Shown here piece by piece: positions 48,111 to 59,035 of a DNA stretch of 64,000 nucleotides; position 1 is the first letter of the stretch, and the number at the start of each line of letters is the position of its first letter. A model generated the notes under the pieces. The model ran no database searches and was not told the DNA's origin. It was given only the letters and a program-made list of their open reading frames with translations. This DNA is from Lineus longissimus (Eukaryota; Nemertea; Pilidiophora; Heteronemertea; Lineidae), in the NCBI RefSeq assembly GCF_910592395.1, contig NC_088308.1, positions 11,793,001 through 11,857,000 on the forward strand, in the 5' to 3' direction. Position numbers and translations under genes: made by a program.

Positions 48111-49081
48111 ACCACGGACCCAGGAATTAATGCTCTCAGATGCACTATCAATTGTAGTCTTTTGCGCCATAGGGCTCGGGTCCGAGGTAGGTTAGTTAAA
48201 TTTCAAAGATGGCGTCAATCAGCGCCATGAAACGCGTATTTTCATTAGTTGCTATTTTTAGAACATCCGGGTATTTATGAAAATTCTGAATTTTTCAGTG
48301 CTGTTCCTTCGTATTGCGCGCACCCCGCTGCAAATTTATTTCACTACTTAATTAAAACACAATTACACGTCTACACAATGTTTAACAGCATAGAATCGAT
48401 GAAGTATAAAACGATTTAACGATAGGATTATCTTAAACTTTATTCATATACATTTTATTGTCATATAAAACACTATATATACATACATTACGCACAGTAT
48501 ATCAGGTTATCAGAACAGCCACCCTTCGCTGTCGATTCTAATGGATTTTCTCAGGGTTTTGTATGGGACGTAGGAGTATCAAAAACCTGAAGCTCAGGAT
48601 GGTACCACATCAGACGAGTTCACTAACTTATCATCTTTCTAACTGTAGATGTACACGACACCAATAAATTTCCCAGCTTTCAACTATATCAGCTATAATA
48701 GTACTTCTAGTACATACAGTTAATTAAAGTAAATGTGAACTTAAACTAGTTTCGTGTTTCATCACTAACTTGTGTTGGAAATATTAAAACTTTGCCTTTT
48801 TGGGGGCTACTTGGTGACATAAACAAGATGAACATGAAAGACATTGCGTAGTTTTTTTTAAATGGTTATTCTATCAACAGTATTATTTTTGATTAAACTC
48901 ATTGATTAGAACATAAAATAAAGTACTGTTGATGGAATAACTTCTTTTTAAATGGACGCGATTTTGTTATCTGCATGTGGCAAACTAGCCCCCATAAGGC
49001 ACAGTTTTACGGTATTTGAAATTTTGAAGGTTCAAAGGCGATTTAATGATTACTTCTTAATGAAGAATTATCATGCTTATA
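48111..49081. other. Harbinger internal non-coding sequence
   Basis: No coding sequence. A small inverted repeat, TATTCTATCAACAGTA (about 48867–48882) with TACTGTTGATGGAATA (about 48927–48942), may be another miniature element. Confidence 0.4.
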
Positions 49082-49309
49082 CGGGGTGTCCCAGAAAGTT
49101 TGCCGGTAATGTATTTAGGTAAAATCGAAAATTTACGCCTAGGGAGTTATAAAGTGGGGGAACCGAATGGGGAATATGAAAACTTTTTTCAGTTTAATGC
49201 ACAAACGATATAATAGTAAATTTGCACTTTACTGAAATGATTTGTCGAATGAAGATAAGAAATAAATATGTGAAACTGTTGAACCCGACCAACTTTCTGA
49301 GACACCCTG
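49082..49309. mobile_element. Tc1/mariner-type MITE, 228 bp, TA target duplication
   Basis: Ends CGGGGTGTCCCAGAAAGTTTG and CCAACTTTCTGAGACACCCTG are imperfect inverted repeats of about 21 bp. Each is flanked by TA (49080–49081 and 49310–49311). Non-coding. Confidence 0.75.
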
Positions 49310-49340
49310 TATAGATACATCAGTATCATGCTATTCGACC

Positions 49341-50827
49341 TTAATTTGCAAAGTGGTTTCTGATTATCTCATTTCTTATTATTTCACCATCGTTTGGGTT
49401 ATTCGGAAGAGGAGGGTTCATGTCATTGTCTGGGTTGTCGTCGACATTTGGGGGTGCATTAGGCTGAAGGGGCACACCATTTTCCTCACATATGTTATGC
49501 AAAACAGCTGTAGCAGTAATGACCTTTAAGCATCTCTCTGGTCTCAGTGTTAGAGCTCCACCTGAAATAAGAAATAAAGAAAACTGCATTTTTGTCGAAG
49601 ATTGTTAGTTCGGGCACAAACCGTATCGGTTAATTTGGTGAAGATGACGCATATGCTCTCAACACCTTTGTTAAAAAAATATACTGTTCAAAAGTACTTT
49701 TTGTATAGCTGCAGAAAGATTAGCTGGTAAAAACCTAGTGATCACCTTCGACACTCATAAGTGAAACTTAATAATAAACTGATGAAAATTTACGTCGCAG
49801 TTGAGCATTTGCACGAAGATCTGTTTAATTGCTTGCGCCTAAACTACAGGGTTACCCAATAAAATGTCCAAAAGCTAATGGATTCACCATTACATTTGGA
49901 CATTTTATTGGGTCATCCTTTGTATTCAACATATTCAAACTAGTAAGAAAAATTAGAATGACGGAAAGTTTTACCATTTCGGTGAAGGCATAACCACCTC
50001 ATTTTCCATCTACCAAATGTCCCTTCAATCTTCTGTCGAGTCCTTCTGTGATTCCTGTTATAACTCCTTTCCGCTTCGTCTCTAGGGTGCTGGATAGGAG
50101 TAAGAAGCCAAGGGCGCAGCAGATATGCACGGTCTCCGAGCAGCTGGCCAACGGGAAATTCTCCATGCTCAAAATGTGTGCTAAGGTGACAATTATTCCA
50201 GATAAATGCATCATGAGTAGCCCCAGGCCATCGGGCTACCAAATTTGTGAACTTCATGTCACTATCACATATGCCCTAAACGTTTATTGCATGAGAATGC
50301 TTTCTTGAAACATACGCATCTTCATGTAATGATGGTGTCACGATTGGCACAAGACTTCCATCAACACAACCGATCACATTAGGAATGCGACGACGCGGAC
50401 TATAGAAGCCTTCTTTAATGGCTTGTAGTCTATCTGGATATCTAGGGAAGGTAATGACGTTTGGAGCGACTGCAGTGAGGGCAGTTGCTACCCTCAGAAT
50501 TATACGGGAAACCGAGCTCTGAGAAATGCCACAGAGGTCACCACTCACATACTGAAAGTTTTCATTGGCAAAGTATCGCAATGCACACAGTACTTGTAAC
50601 GTGGGAGGAATCGCATGGTTTCGCCGTGTGGGATGGTCTAAGTCATTCCCTATCATGTCCACCACTTCAAGCAACACATGTCGTGGCATTCGATATCGTT
50701 TGATCATGTCTACGTCATCGTACAATTCCAAAGGATGAATACGGTCCCTAATGATGCGATTTCGGCGTAAAGCCCTCCTGTTATCGTCTTCGAGCAGCAA
50801 TGCGACAGCAATTTTGCGTGCACTCAT
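49341..50827 (-). pseudogene. PIF/Harbinger DDE transposase (HARBI1-like), 2 exons, one nonsense codon
   Basis: Exon 1 is 50827–49975 (donor GTAAAA, phase 1); exon 2 is 49561–49341. Residues 1–60 carry a helical RRALRRNRIIRDR start. The helix-turn-helix region contains GISQSSVSRIILRV. Catalytic D1 is in VIGCVDGSLVPI, D2 in LLGDRAYLLRPWLLTP, and E in KIEGTFGRWKMRW. Exon 2 has the usual TATAVLHNICEENG ending and an Asn/Asp-rich tail. A TAG at 50278–50276 interrupts HAINV…GICDSDMKF; the frame is unchanged either side, so this is one base substitution (CAG would fit). Everything else is intact. Confidence 0.85.
49854..49913. repeat. Perfect 19-bp hairpin
   Basis: ACCCAATAAAATGTCCAAA (49854–49872) and its exact complement (49895–49913) around a 22-bp loop. 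Probably the two ends of a very short miniature element. Lies in the HARBI1-like transposase intron. Confidence 0.7.
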
Positions 50828-51502
50828 CTGATTTGCGGGAGATATTTCAGATCCGCAAGCTGCGGGGGAGATGCGTAAAAAATTGCGTGCTCGTAATTTG
50901 CGCGTGCTTTATGAATCCGACTTGCGTGCACGCAAGCCACTTGCGGGCACGCAAGTACTTGCGTGAAGTTGGTGAAAAAGGCCCCTGGACCATACACCAC
51001 GTCAAAGATAACGATGCGAAGTCAACAGGCGGCGCCATTGTAGATTGCTGGCGGCCGTATGCCTGTTGACGTTGTTGTTATTCGCCACCTCTCTCCCCAT
51101 TATTCCAACAACTTGTTGAAGGAGGTTGACACAGTTTTCTAACTTATCTCTATCCATGGTTATGATATACTAGTATGATTGATGATGTTGAAAAGAAAGG
51201 GGATCTCAAAATACAACAGTCTACTACGAATAGATGAAATAGTGACATAACAACACGTGCATTTTCCCGCTGGTCGCTTATATATATCAACAAAAACCTA
51301 TAGTTGTCGAAATCGTTTTTACTTTTCCCAAGACGGTGGCGCCGCCTGTTGACTTCGCATCGTTATCTTTGACGTGGTGTATGGTCCAGATGTCTTTGAT
51401 GTGGCACACATAGGAGTATCAATCTACGTGTCCTTGATATGCTACACAAGTGTCTTTGCTTTGGTTTGTCTTTATTTGCGGTAATAACCGCCCATAGAGG
51501 TA

Positions 51503-52100
51503 TGTCTGGCAAGTAGACACAAATACCACATAATAGCTATAATCTTGAAATTAAACCAGAAAAAGTAGCCAATTTCATCAAGTTTCAAAGAATCCAGTAG
51601 CTCTAAAATTGATAGGAACACATTTTCTATGTTTTGTACACTGAATGTACGTGCCATAAAACCTGGCCAATTGCTGCAAAAATTTCATCCTCAGAAATGA
51701 ATAACAAAACACACAGTTCATCTGGCATGTTCTTTATTATACAAACAACACAAAACTCTGTATTAATGACCAAATAATTTGTTAATTTGCCTGAAAATCA
51801 ACCCACAACAAATACAAGACCTCGTCCCCAGCTTCTGCCACAACTACTACACTGCATTGTGTGCATTATGGATAAGCACCCAAGGTATGAGGTTAATCAC
51901 TAAAGTGAGACAGACATAGCTGGTGGACAGACACAGGCCATTTGTAAGTCCCCTAGCTCTACAGAGCGGGGGACAAAAATCAATGCCAATAATAATCAAT
52001 CAATGCCATTGAGATAGCAACCATAGCTTAAGTTCTAATCAGTACTTGTTTTATACTTTGATATGACTACATGTATTATAGTATTAATGATTGCTTTCAG
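51503..52100. other. Intron remainder of the HMGXB3-like gene
   Basis: Sequence between the outer transposon's target duplication and the acceptor at 52100. AT-rich; nothing further recognised. Confidence 0.4.
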
Positions 52101-52392
52101 ACAAAGAAACTACCCACAATCAACAACTATAGGTGCCGATCAAGATCAAGGAAACACTGGTTGTGGAGATGATGGGAGTAGTAGTCGAGAGGGTCTAAGA
52201 TCAACAACTATAGGTGCCGATCAAGATCAAGGAAACACTGGTTGCGGAGAAGATGGGAGTAGTAGTCGAGAGGGTCTAAGATCAACAACCATAGGTGCCG
52301 ATCAAGATCAAGGAAACACTGGTTGCGGAGAAGATGGCAGTCGTTGTCGAGAGGGTCTAAGAGAAAAAGCAAATGCTGTAGATCATACTTAC
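52101..52392 (+). CDS. HMGXB3-like gene, exon with 3 × 27-residue repeat
   Basis: After a TTGCTTTCAG acceptor, phase 2, the exon encodes a 27-residue unit repeated three times (52120–52200, 52201–52281, 52282–52362). Each unit begins STTIGADQDQGNTGCG and ends SREGLR; the DNA copies differ at only a few bases, so the duplication is recent. The exon end is uncertain: the best donor is a GC type (GAGAG/GCAAGC at 52392/52393), otherwise the frame stops at a TAA at 52411. With either end I could not join the next exon without a stop, so a lesion or an unseen exon is likely. Confidence 0.5.
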
Positions 52393-52942
52393 TTTGAGAG
52401 GCAAGCAGAATAACCAATTATTTTTAAGTTCCATCCACCCAAAGTAGGAGCAGTTTGCGATTTGAAAATTGGCCACACGATTCATGGTTTCACCTCTAGC
52501 CTAAAACGCAGATTGCAACAACTTGTTCGCAACTTGGACTTCATAACATAATCCATGCTCGATACCATCTCGTGATTCCAGAATAAAGTGACGAATTACA
52601 GAGATTATATATTTCAGATATCAGACAAGTTACGGTATACTTTCTAGATAAACAGATAATCAGATACTCATAGGATCATTCATGGCTTTGTTGCTTTGGT
52701 AAAGTACTGTAATTGTGGTAAGTTGAAAAATACAGTAGAACCTCTCAACAACTTACAACTGACAAATGTTTTCTTATGTCATGTGTCCTGTGAGTACAGG
52801 GGTCAGGATTCAGCGTAACTGACCAATTCAGGATGAAATGCAGCATTGGGCTTAATAGAGAGGTGTCCACTCTTAAGGGAGGTTCTACTGTACACTGTAA
52901 TTTCAGCAACTAGATATTGATGTATTTCTTTCCTACTTCCAG

Positions 52943-53976
52943 CTGAGCTCAAGAAATCCAAAGGCCAACAGCTGAGCAAAGAAAAAAACAATGCAATGAG
53001 TGTGGACGCCACATAAATGCTGCAGGTTTTAAGAAACATCTTGAAACCCATACGACAAGAAAAAAGGACATTTATTCAGAACATCATCACTATGCCGTTA
53101 AGGTAGATGGTCCAAAAGGAATATTCTGTGTGTCAAAAACAATGAGTGGACTCCTGTATCCATTGCACGTGATAAAACTTACGAGTGGAATGGGAGCAAC
53201 ATCCACATGTGAAGACACAATCTGTTCGGAAACAAAAAAAGCGGCTATTAGAGGGGGAAATGCCTCATTTGAATGCAAGCATTTGCGATCGATGACGTAC
53301 TCTGTTGATGGGGTTTCCCCACAATTAGATGAATCAAAACTTGGTGGGATGGTAGAGGCAAGTTTCATTACAAGGGAAAGGCAGAGGGAAGCACTAGAAA
53401 TAAGAGAAACAGCATTACGGAACAAAACACCTATAGTGACACAATTACCCCCTCTAAAGGGGACACAGAAGTTTGTATACTTTTCGGTGTTTTCTGGAAA
53501 AACAAGATACTGGAGTTTATTTAGCAGAACTGTTGTTGTGTTAAACAAAGAAACTAAAGTATGGAACTGCCGCTGCTGTCGGCAGAGGCGGGGCTGCATT
53601 CACAAGGTGTTGTGTAAATGGACAATTTATCAAGAGGTGCCTGAATTAATTCAAAGGGATGAGGAAGAAGAAGATGAAGGGAGAGTTGAAGACCGAGTAG
53701 AGGGAATAGAGATTGCGGAAAGCGAAGACGTAAGCCAACTAGCAGCATATCCTCCAACTGCACCAGGGATGCTGGATAAGATGCATACATACATTGATTC
53801 TTTCAAAAAGTACCCAGTCTCTATTGAAAAAGCCAGTGAGGTCGCCCGTGATATATCATCGCCACTGACAGTTGTTCCTCGTGAAATGACCTGCCAAAAT
53901 TGCCACTGTGCATTGAGTGAGCCTCAGTTGTGCTCAAGGAAAGGACAGATAATCCTTAAAGATAGGATCATCAAAG
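52943..53976 (+). CDS. HMGXB3-like gene, main exon: C2H2 finger and SWIM-like CxC cluster
   Basis: Acceptor TTCCAG at 52942 (or 52947); donor AAAG/GTTAAG at 53976, phase 1. The exon opens with a C2H2 finger, QCNECGRHINAAGFKKHLETH (52989–53051). A globular region follows (IFCVSKTMSGLLYP, CKHLRSMTYSVDG), then a SWIM-type zinc motif in VWNCRCCRQRRGCIHKVLCKW (CxC…CxH, 53560–53622). After an acidic stretch comes CQNCHC at 53890. In vertebrate HMGXB3 and in KDZ-type transposases such cysteine clusters (called CxC4/CxC5, from memory) occur in this order. The family call is good; whether this is the host gene or a KDZ transposon relative is open. Confidence 0.7.
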
Positions 53977-54614
53977 GTTAAGAACAAGCGTTTCATCCTA
54001 TCTATTACATGTATGAGTTTTAAAAAATGACTTGCAATGGTTTGTCACTTCTATCAGAGATATAAGTGGTTTCAAGAGGCAAAATATCTTAAGCTGAATT
54101 CATTAAATGGTGAAAGGGCCATCCTGGATGGTTCAGAAAGAAATTCCTTCTTTAATTTCTCCATAATTGCTGCAAATATAACAAATGTAGTTTTTATAAA
54201 GATTTCTCTGGATTGACTGATGCAGTATTGAATATCCACTTTTTTGATGTCACTAAATCATATGTAAATGAAAGAGAGATAAGGATTTTTGAACAACTGG
54301 GCTGAGAACAAATAGTCCAATGATTATGTCCATTTTTTCATTTGGAAGTGGACTGGTGAATAAACCCTGTGTTTGTAACTGATATTAAAAAAAACATGCC
54401 AGGGTAATATTGAGTCGCCCTACGTCGACGGCTACGTAACAAAGATTGTTGTCAATGGACTTGTCACCTCGGATGTAGTTGATATGAGGAAAAGTGAGGA
54501 TGCTGGCGTCGACTGTGCATTAAGAGCTTGAAGCTTCTTTGAAGGGGGGAGAAATTTGAGTAGATATTATGAGCATCTGACATCAATATCAATCTATAAG
54601 TTATTTTTCTACAG

Positions 54615-57600
54615 ATGTCTATGTGTATGTGAAGCACTGCCTGAGGTGTAAGATGTCATATCGGTATCAAGAATGGTCAGAAGGATTCCACAACTACAAT
54701 GATTCCCTCTTTTTAGGATTGGATGTGTGCCTTTTCATACGGACAGGACTTAAGGTAAATGTTCAAAATAGATGCCAATCTCGGCCTAGCCTTGTACGTG
54801 GTCATTCATTTCTGATCTTTTTCCTCTGGGAATGACACATCAAGAAATATGGCTAATAATTAAGTCTTTTGGTGGGTTGTGACAGCGGTAATATCACATT
54901 GAAAGACTCATGAGAATCATGTGCTTGAACTTGTGATTGTATCCAAATTTTGAGTGAGGCCAAGATATACATGTGGGGGGGGGGGGGGGACAGTTACACT
55001 CATCCCACCAGATATTGCCCCTTATGCCCATTCTATATTTCCAGAACCACGTTGCCATCAGCCGCTGTGTAGGAATGCTAGAAGATCTTATAGGAGAAAC
55101 AATCAAAAGCAATGATGTTGTTCAAGCCTATTTGCTATTTGAGTGCCTTACAGAACACTCCTACAACTTTTATTGTGTGCTCTGTGGTCATCACCCAGTA
55201 ACTTTAGTTTGGTATGGACTGAGGAAGACCTCATTTCGACTCGCAGGTAAAGAAAATCTATATCAGTTGGGGGAAAGGATCCTAGTTTTTGTGTGTTGTT
55301 GCCAGTGGATAGTGGGCATTCTTGACTCGGTCGTGGAGATACCTGATGCTTGAATTTGAACCATTTAAACCCATATGGTAGAACATTGTGTGATAGGCTA
55401 TGTCGCCGAGTCGAACTGATTGTTTAGGGTTTTTTTAAAATTCAAATATTAGAGCAACTAAGGAGTCCAATGATGAAATGAATCCAAACAGGAGATGTGC
55501 GCCATTCTGTACAAACATTTTTCAGCAAAATCGTAGTGCAACTTTTACATCCTGTTACGGTGGACATGAGTTGAACATGAGTGGCGCTGCAGAAAGTAGC
55601 AATAATAGCTTGGGGTCTGAATTAAGTAACAGACAGTGGCTTTGTTAGGTGAAAATTATACTGTAAGCCCAATCCATAAGTTACCACTCAGCAACCAGCA
55701 TGGCTGTGAAGAATTGTGGTTCCCTTCAGCCTCATACAGTCCATTTAATTTATGCATCCCAACGCCATAGATTATTTTCAGCCTGATCTTGCCTAACATG
55801 CAGGTGTTAGGTTTCCTTTTTGCCCCTCCGCTATGCTCAAAGGCTCGCTTATATTTGCTAACGTGTAATATGATTTGCTAATTCAGTTTCAGACATAAAA
55901 CCTCCAACTCCGAAACGCCTGACCGTGTCAACATCAGAGACTTCTGGTTTGGGGTGGAATCAAATATGTTCAGCAAGTCAGTTACAAAAGGTAAAATAAT
56001 TTTCCATCTTGAAAAAACCCTCTACAGTGTAAACTTTCTGACATCACCGTGGAGCACTTAGCAGTTTGACCTGTTTTTCAAGGTCTGAAAGGTCAAACTA
56101 TTGACTAGAAATGTGAAATTTGATTTTCAGCAAATTTGATAGCCCCCACGGGCCCACACAGTACACGTATGGAGGATTGAAGTCTATTCCGTTTCGTGGA
56201 TGATCTATTTCCGGACAAACACGCTCGCGCTTTCTCAAAATCACACGCTCAATAACATTTAAACAACACCCTAACCTTTTCAGATGGGCAGGAAGGATCA
56301 TCGATAAGCATTTAAGGCTATTCCTTTATTTTATTCCTACATTCAACCGTCGTTCTTTGCTCAAAATACTCAACAGCTCGCCACTTCGGGGGATCCCCCA
56401 CTTCGGCAAAGAGATACCGCAGCCATGATGCATGAGGATATGACGTCACCATTATGGGGCGGAGCTTATATGCTAATGTACGTGTCGTGCCGGAGATTTG
56501 AAAGCAAATCAGAAAAATCTGCGCATAAAAACGCTTCAAAGTCATCAAAATTATCCAAATTTCGAAAAGTCTTTGGTGACGTTAAATGGTTGGGGTTATG
56601 TTTGGTGGTATACGGAAGAAAGATTTTTGGTTTATTTAGGTGTTTTAGAGAACACTCTCAATAATGTTTGTGGGTGAACAGAGAGTAGAATGTAGAACTT
56701 CCAGCAATCTCAATATGGTCCCAAGACTGTTGGTCTGGGGCCCATAAATATGGTGACTAAAGTGTGGTCAATATGACCTACATGTACATTTCAGGTATAA
56801 GTAGGTCAAGCTCATATAATTTGAGACATATTTCGTGAAGCCTACAGTGTAGATGTAATTACACAGGCAAAAGTTCCCATCAATTGATCTATAACAGGAT
56901 TGATCATCAGCATTTCTATCAAGGCCAAGGGCTATCAATGCATCTGTGATGGAGAATCTCAGTAGATCATAGAACAAATTTTCAATTGCTTATTTGAAAG
57001 TTTTAATGAATGGCACTCGCGGAACAGCATAGGCTATTAAAGCCCTAGCTGTTCATTCAAATTTTTGGAATTAGAAATAGAATGGAAAAGTTACCAGTGT
57101 ACTTAGTATATTTTTTTAATTGCTGAGTGGACTGATCCATATACATTGTATATCCCCATTTTCCTGAGCTCAAAGAAGAATACAATGAACATAAACAGCA
57201 TCAGTATTTAACAAAAACTTAAAATTTGGAACCAGCTGGCCAGGAGAATTAAGTGACAGTTGAGGAATTTTAAAGTCCATGAAAGGAACTGAGTTCAGTT
57301 CAACTGAAAGGTTTTATGCATTTTCAGGTAAATCAGCTCATCCTGAGATTGTTCCTAACTATGATAATTGGAGCCCATGGATTGGTGAAAGAACACGTTC
57401 AAGTCAGCTAGTGTTCAACACAGAACAAAAGAAGTGCACTCCTTCAATGACTGATGATGAAAATGGCGAAGTAGTACCAGAGGAAATTGACAGTCGGTTA
57501 CTGCAGGATGAAAGGGTGAGTTTTTCGTTATACTGTGTATTACCACTTCTGCCATTTAAAGGAATACCAACTCTGGGTTTCTTACATGAAAGCTGTGTTT

Positions 57601-57803
57601 TAATTTTATGTTGGTCTGATATGTCATGTCAAACATGAGAAGTCCTGAGTAATGATACATGTATACCATCTCCAAAATTGTATATCACATGTGGATGAAT
57701 GACAGGATTTTTTGTTTGACAGACTTTGCCAAATCACACCCTGAGGTCAAATTGCATTATTTCTGGTCTGGGGCGGAAATCACAGTGGTTGAAATTGTCT
57801 TAA
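54615..57803 (+). CDS. HMGXB3-like gene, C-terminal exons
   Basis: Exons 54615–54754, 55045–55246, 55887–55990, 57328–57515 and 57723–57803. The first continues the cysteine cluster from the previous exon in phase 1 (YVKHCLRCKMSYRYQEW, then GFHNYNDSLFLGLDVCLF). The second has FYCVLCGHHPVTLVWYGLRK. The third reads VNIRDFWFGVESNMFSKSV, but its two ends need different frames; it is 104 bp where a multiple of 3 is required, so one base has been lost. The fourth has IGERTRSSQLVFNTEQKKC and joins only in that shifted frame. The last reads CIISGLGRKSQWLKLS and stops; it resembles a SAP-like end. The order matches HMGXB3-type proteins as far as I can judge. Confidence 0.6.
56440..56760 (-). repeat. 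Inverted copy of the dispersed repeat at 9466–9835
   Basis: The reverse complement matches 9466–9835 in order: CCATATTTATGGGCCCCAGA, ACCAAAAATCTTTC, AAGACTTTTCGAAATTT and AAGCTCCGCCCC. It lies in an intron of the HMGXB3-like gene (between 55990 and 57328). Confidence 0.75.
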
Positions 57804-59035
57804 AGGGCAAACTTGGCCATAAGTCCTTTTTAACATCTACACTTTGCCACTTGGAGATGTGATGAAGGTCGATGTTGTGTATACCTACAAGATGTTAGCG
57901 GACAATAATCAGTTGCTTCCTATCTTCCCCTGTGGAAATGTTCAGAAAGGCTTGTCATGTGTTGCTAAAGTTGAATTCTGCATTCAGTTATTAACCAGCA
58001 GAACATTGGAAGCACCTACATGTAAAGTGTTGGCTGTTCAAGGGACAAAATCTGTGAAAAAACAGCTGTTAGTAGCACCTTCACAGCAAATCGTAATGGA
58101 GAGCGTTAATACAAATTGTCACCGCCACTGGCGGCGACTTTGGAATTTGTTATTTTTGTTGAGCGCGCCTGTTTTGAATTTGGCGCTTAAAACTTTTTTG
58201 GCGCCTTTTGGTGATTTTCCCATCGGGCACCACGCGAGCGTAGTTCCGCCCAAAAGCAGGAATCACGATGCTGTCATGTCAAATATCTTGTTTGCGATTA
58301 TTTTGCTGCTAATTACGAGTTTTAATTGGAGGATTGCAAGTGGCAACAGAGGTAAACAATCATAAGAATTTATATAAGGTCATGCAGCACAGCACTGATG
58401 AATCTATTATTGATAAGACCTGTAAATTAGGTTTTTGAAGATGTAAAATCTCCGTGAAGTCACGTTGGTGGTGTTTTTTGGTATCAATAGATGGCGCCAC
58501 CGGCCAATTGATGATTCTGGGCCTTTATTAGACGAACTTGGCCTTATTAGATGCCATAATTGTATGGTCTGTCCACAGTTCTGTTGCCTTGAGATGCTGA
58601 AGCTGTCATAATACAGTAACCCTAAGATCTGATGTCCTCCAGTAGACTTTTACTGCCACATTTGATGGTAATTCACAGTATTTAAATTACGTCTTTTAGT
58701 AGATGGTACAGCACCCAATTTCATTCTGATCTGGTTGTCTCCCAGCGGTCTTTACTGTAAATTGCTGTTGTTTGCATTTAAAGGGCTATATGCCGAGATC
58801 TGTTCAAGATTTAACTTACTGTAAGGTTCCCAAGTTATGCTTTGAAACTTAAAGTCTGAATTTATTTCTTTTGTAGTTTTATGTGAATCTTGTCATGCAC
58901 ATGGTGGTGATAACGATGGAGCCAATAAAGACCTAAGAAAGGGAAACGACGACTTCTTGCGTTTTTACGTGTTATTTCGAATTAAGCCTGACAGCAGCCA
59001 CAGTAAAACTCTGCCACGATTACAGATACCGACAA
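57804..59035. other. Flank between HMGXB3-like gene and BEL element
   Basis: No supported gene. The open frame over 57844–58365 lacks any recognised motif. The 5' LTR and primer-binding site of the following BEL/Pao element should lie at its right side, but I could not define LTR borders by matching to 62243–62600. Confidence 0.35.

Larger units (their letters stand above)
40474..50984. mobile_element. PIF/Harbinger transposon, ~4.6 kb without its nested Kolobok
   Basis: Termini GGGCCTTATTCACCAACTTC (40474) and the near-complement ending AAGGCCC (50984). The subterminal regions are rich in TTGCGTGCACGCAA-type motifs at both ends. Target duplication CTG (40471–40473 and 50985–50987) fits the 3-bp duplications of this superfamily. 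It encodes the expected pair: a Myb/SANT-like protein (46700–48110, plus) and a DDE transposase (49341–50827, minus). A 5954-bp Kolobok (40589–46542) lies 115 bp inside the left end. Smaller inverted-repeat elements sit at 47196–47324, 49082–49309 and 49854–49913. Confidence 0.92.
40364..51496. mobile_element. Outer palindromic DNA transposon (TATGG…CCATA), split by a nested Harbinger
   Basis: Ends TATGGGCGGTTATTACCGC (40364) and its complement (ending 51496), flanked by the direct repeat GAGGTA (40358–40363 and 51497–51502). The arms run 40364–40473 plus 50988 to about 51050 on the left, and about 51330–51496 on the right. Removing the insert (40474–50984 and one CTG) leaves about 619 bp, mostly palindrome. 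The right arm still reads GTATGGTCCAGATGTC, the complement of the joined left flanks GACATCTG and GACCATAC, so the pre-insertion site is preserved. No coding capacity of its own. Confidence 0.9.

Noticed and set aside
57844-58365. 173-codon ORF following the HMGXB3-like exons
   Set aside because: No splice junction in matching phase and no recognised motif; composition changes halfway.
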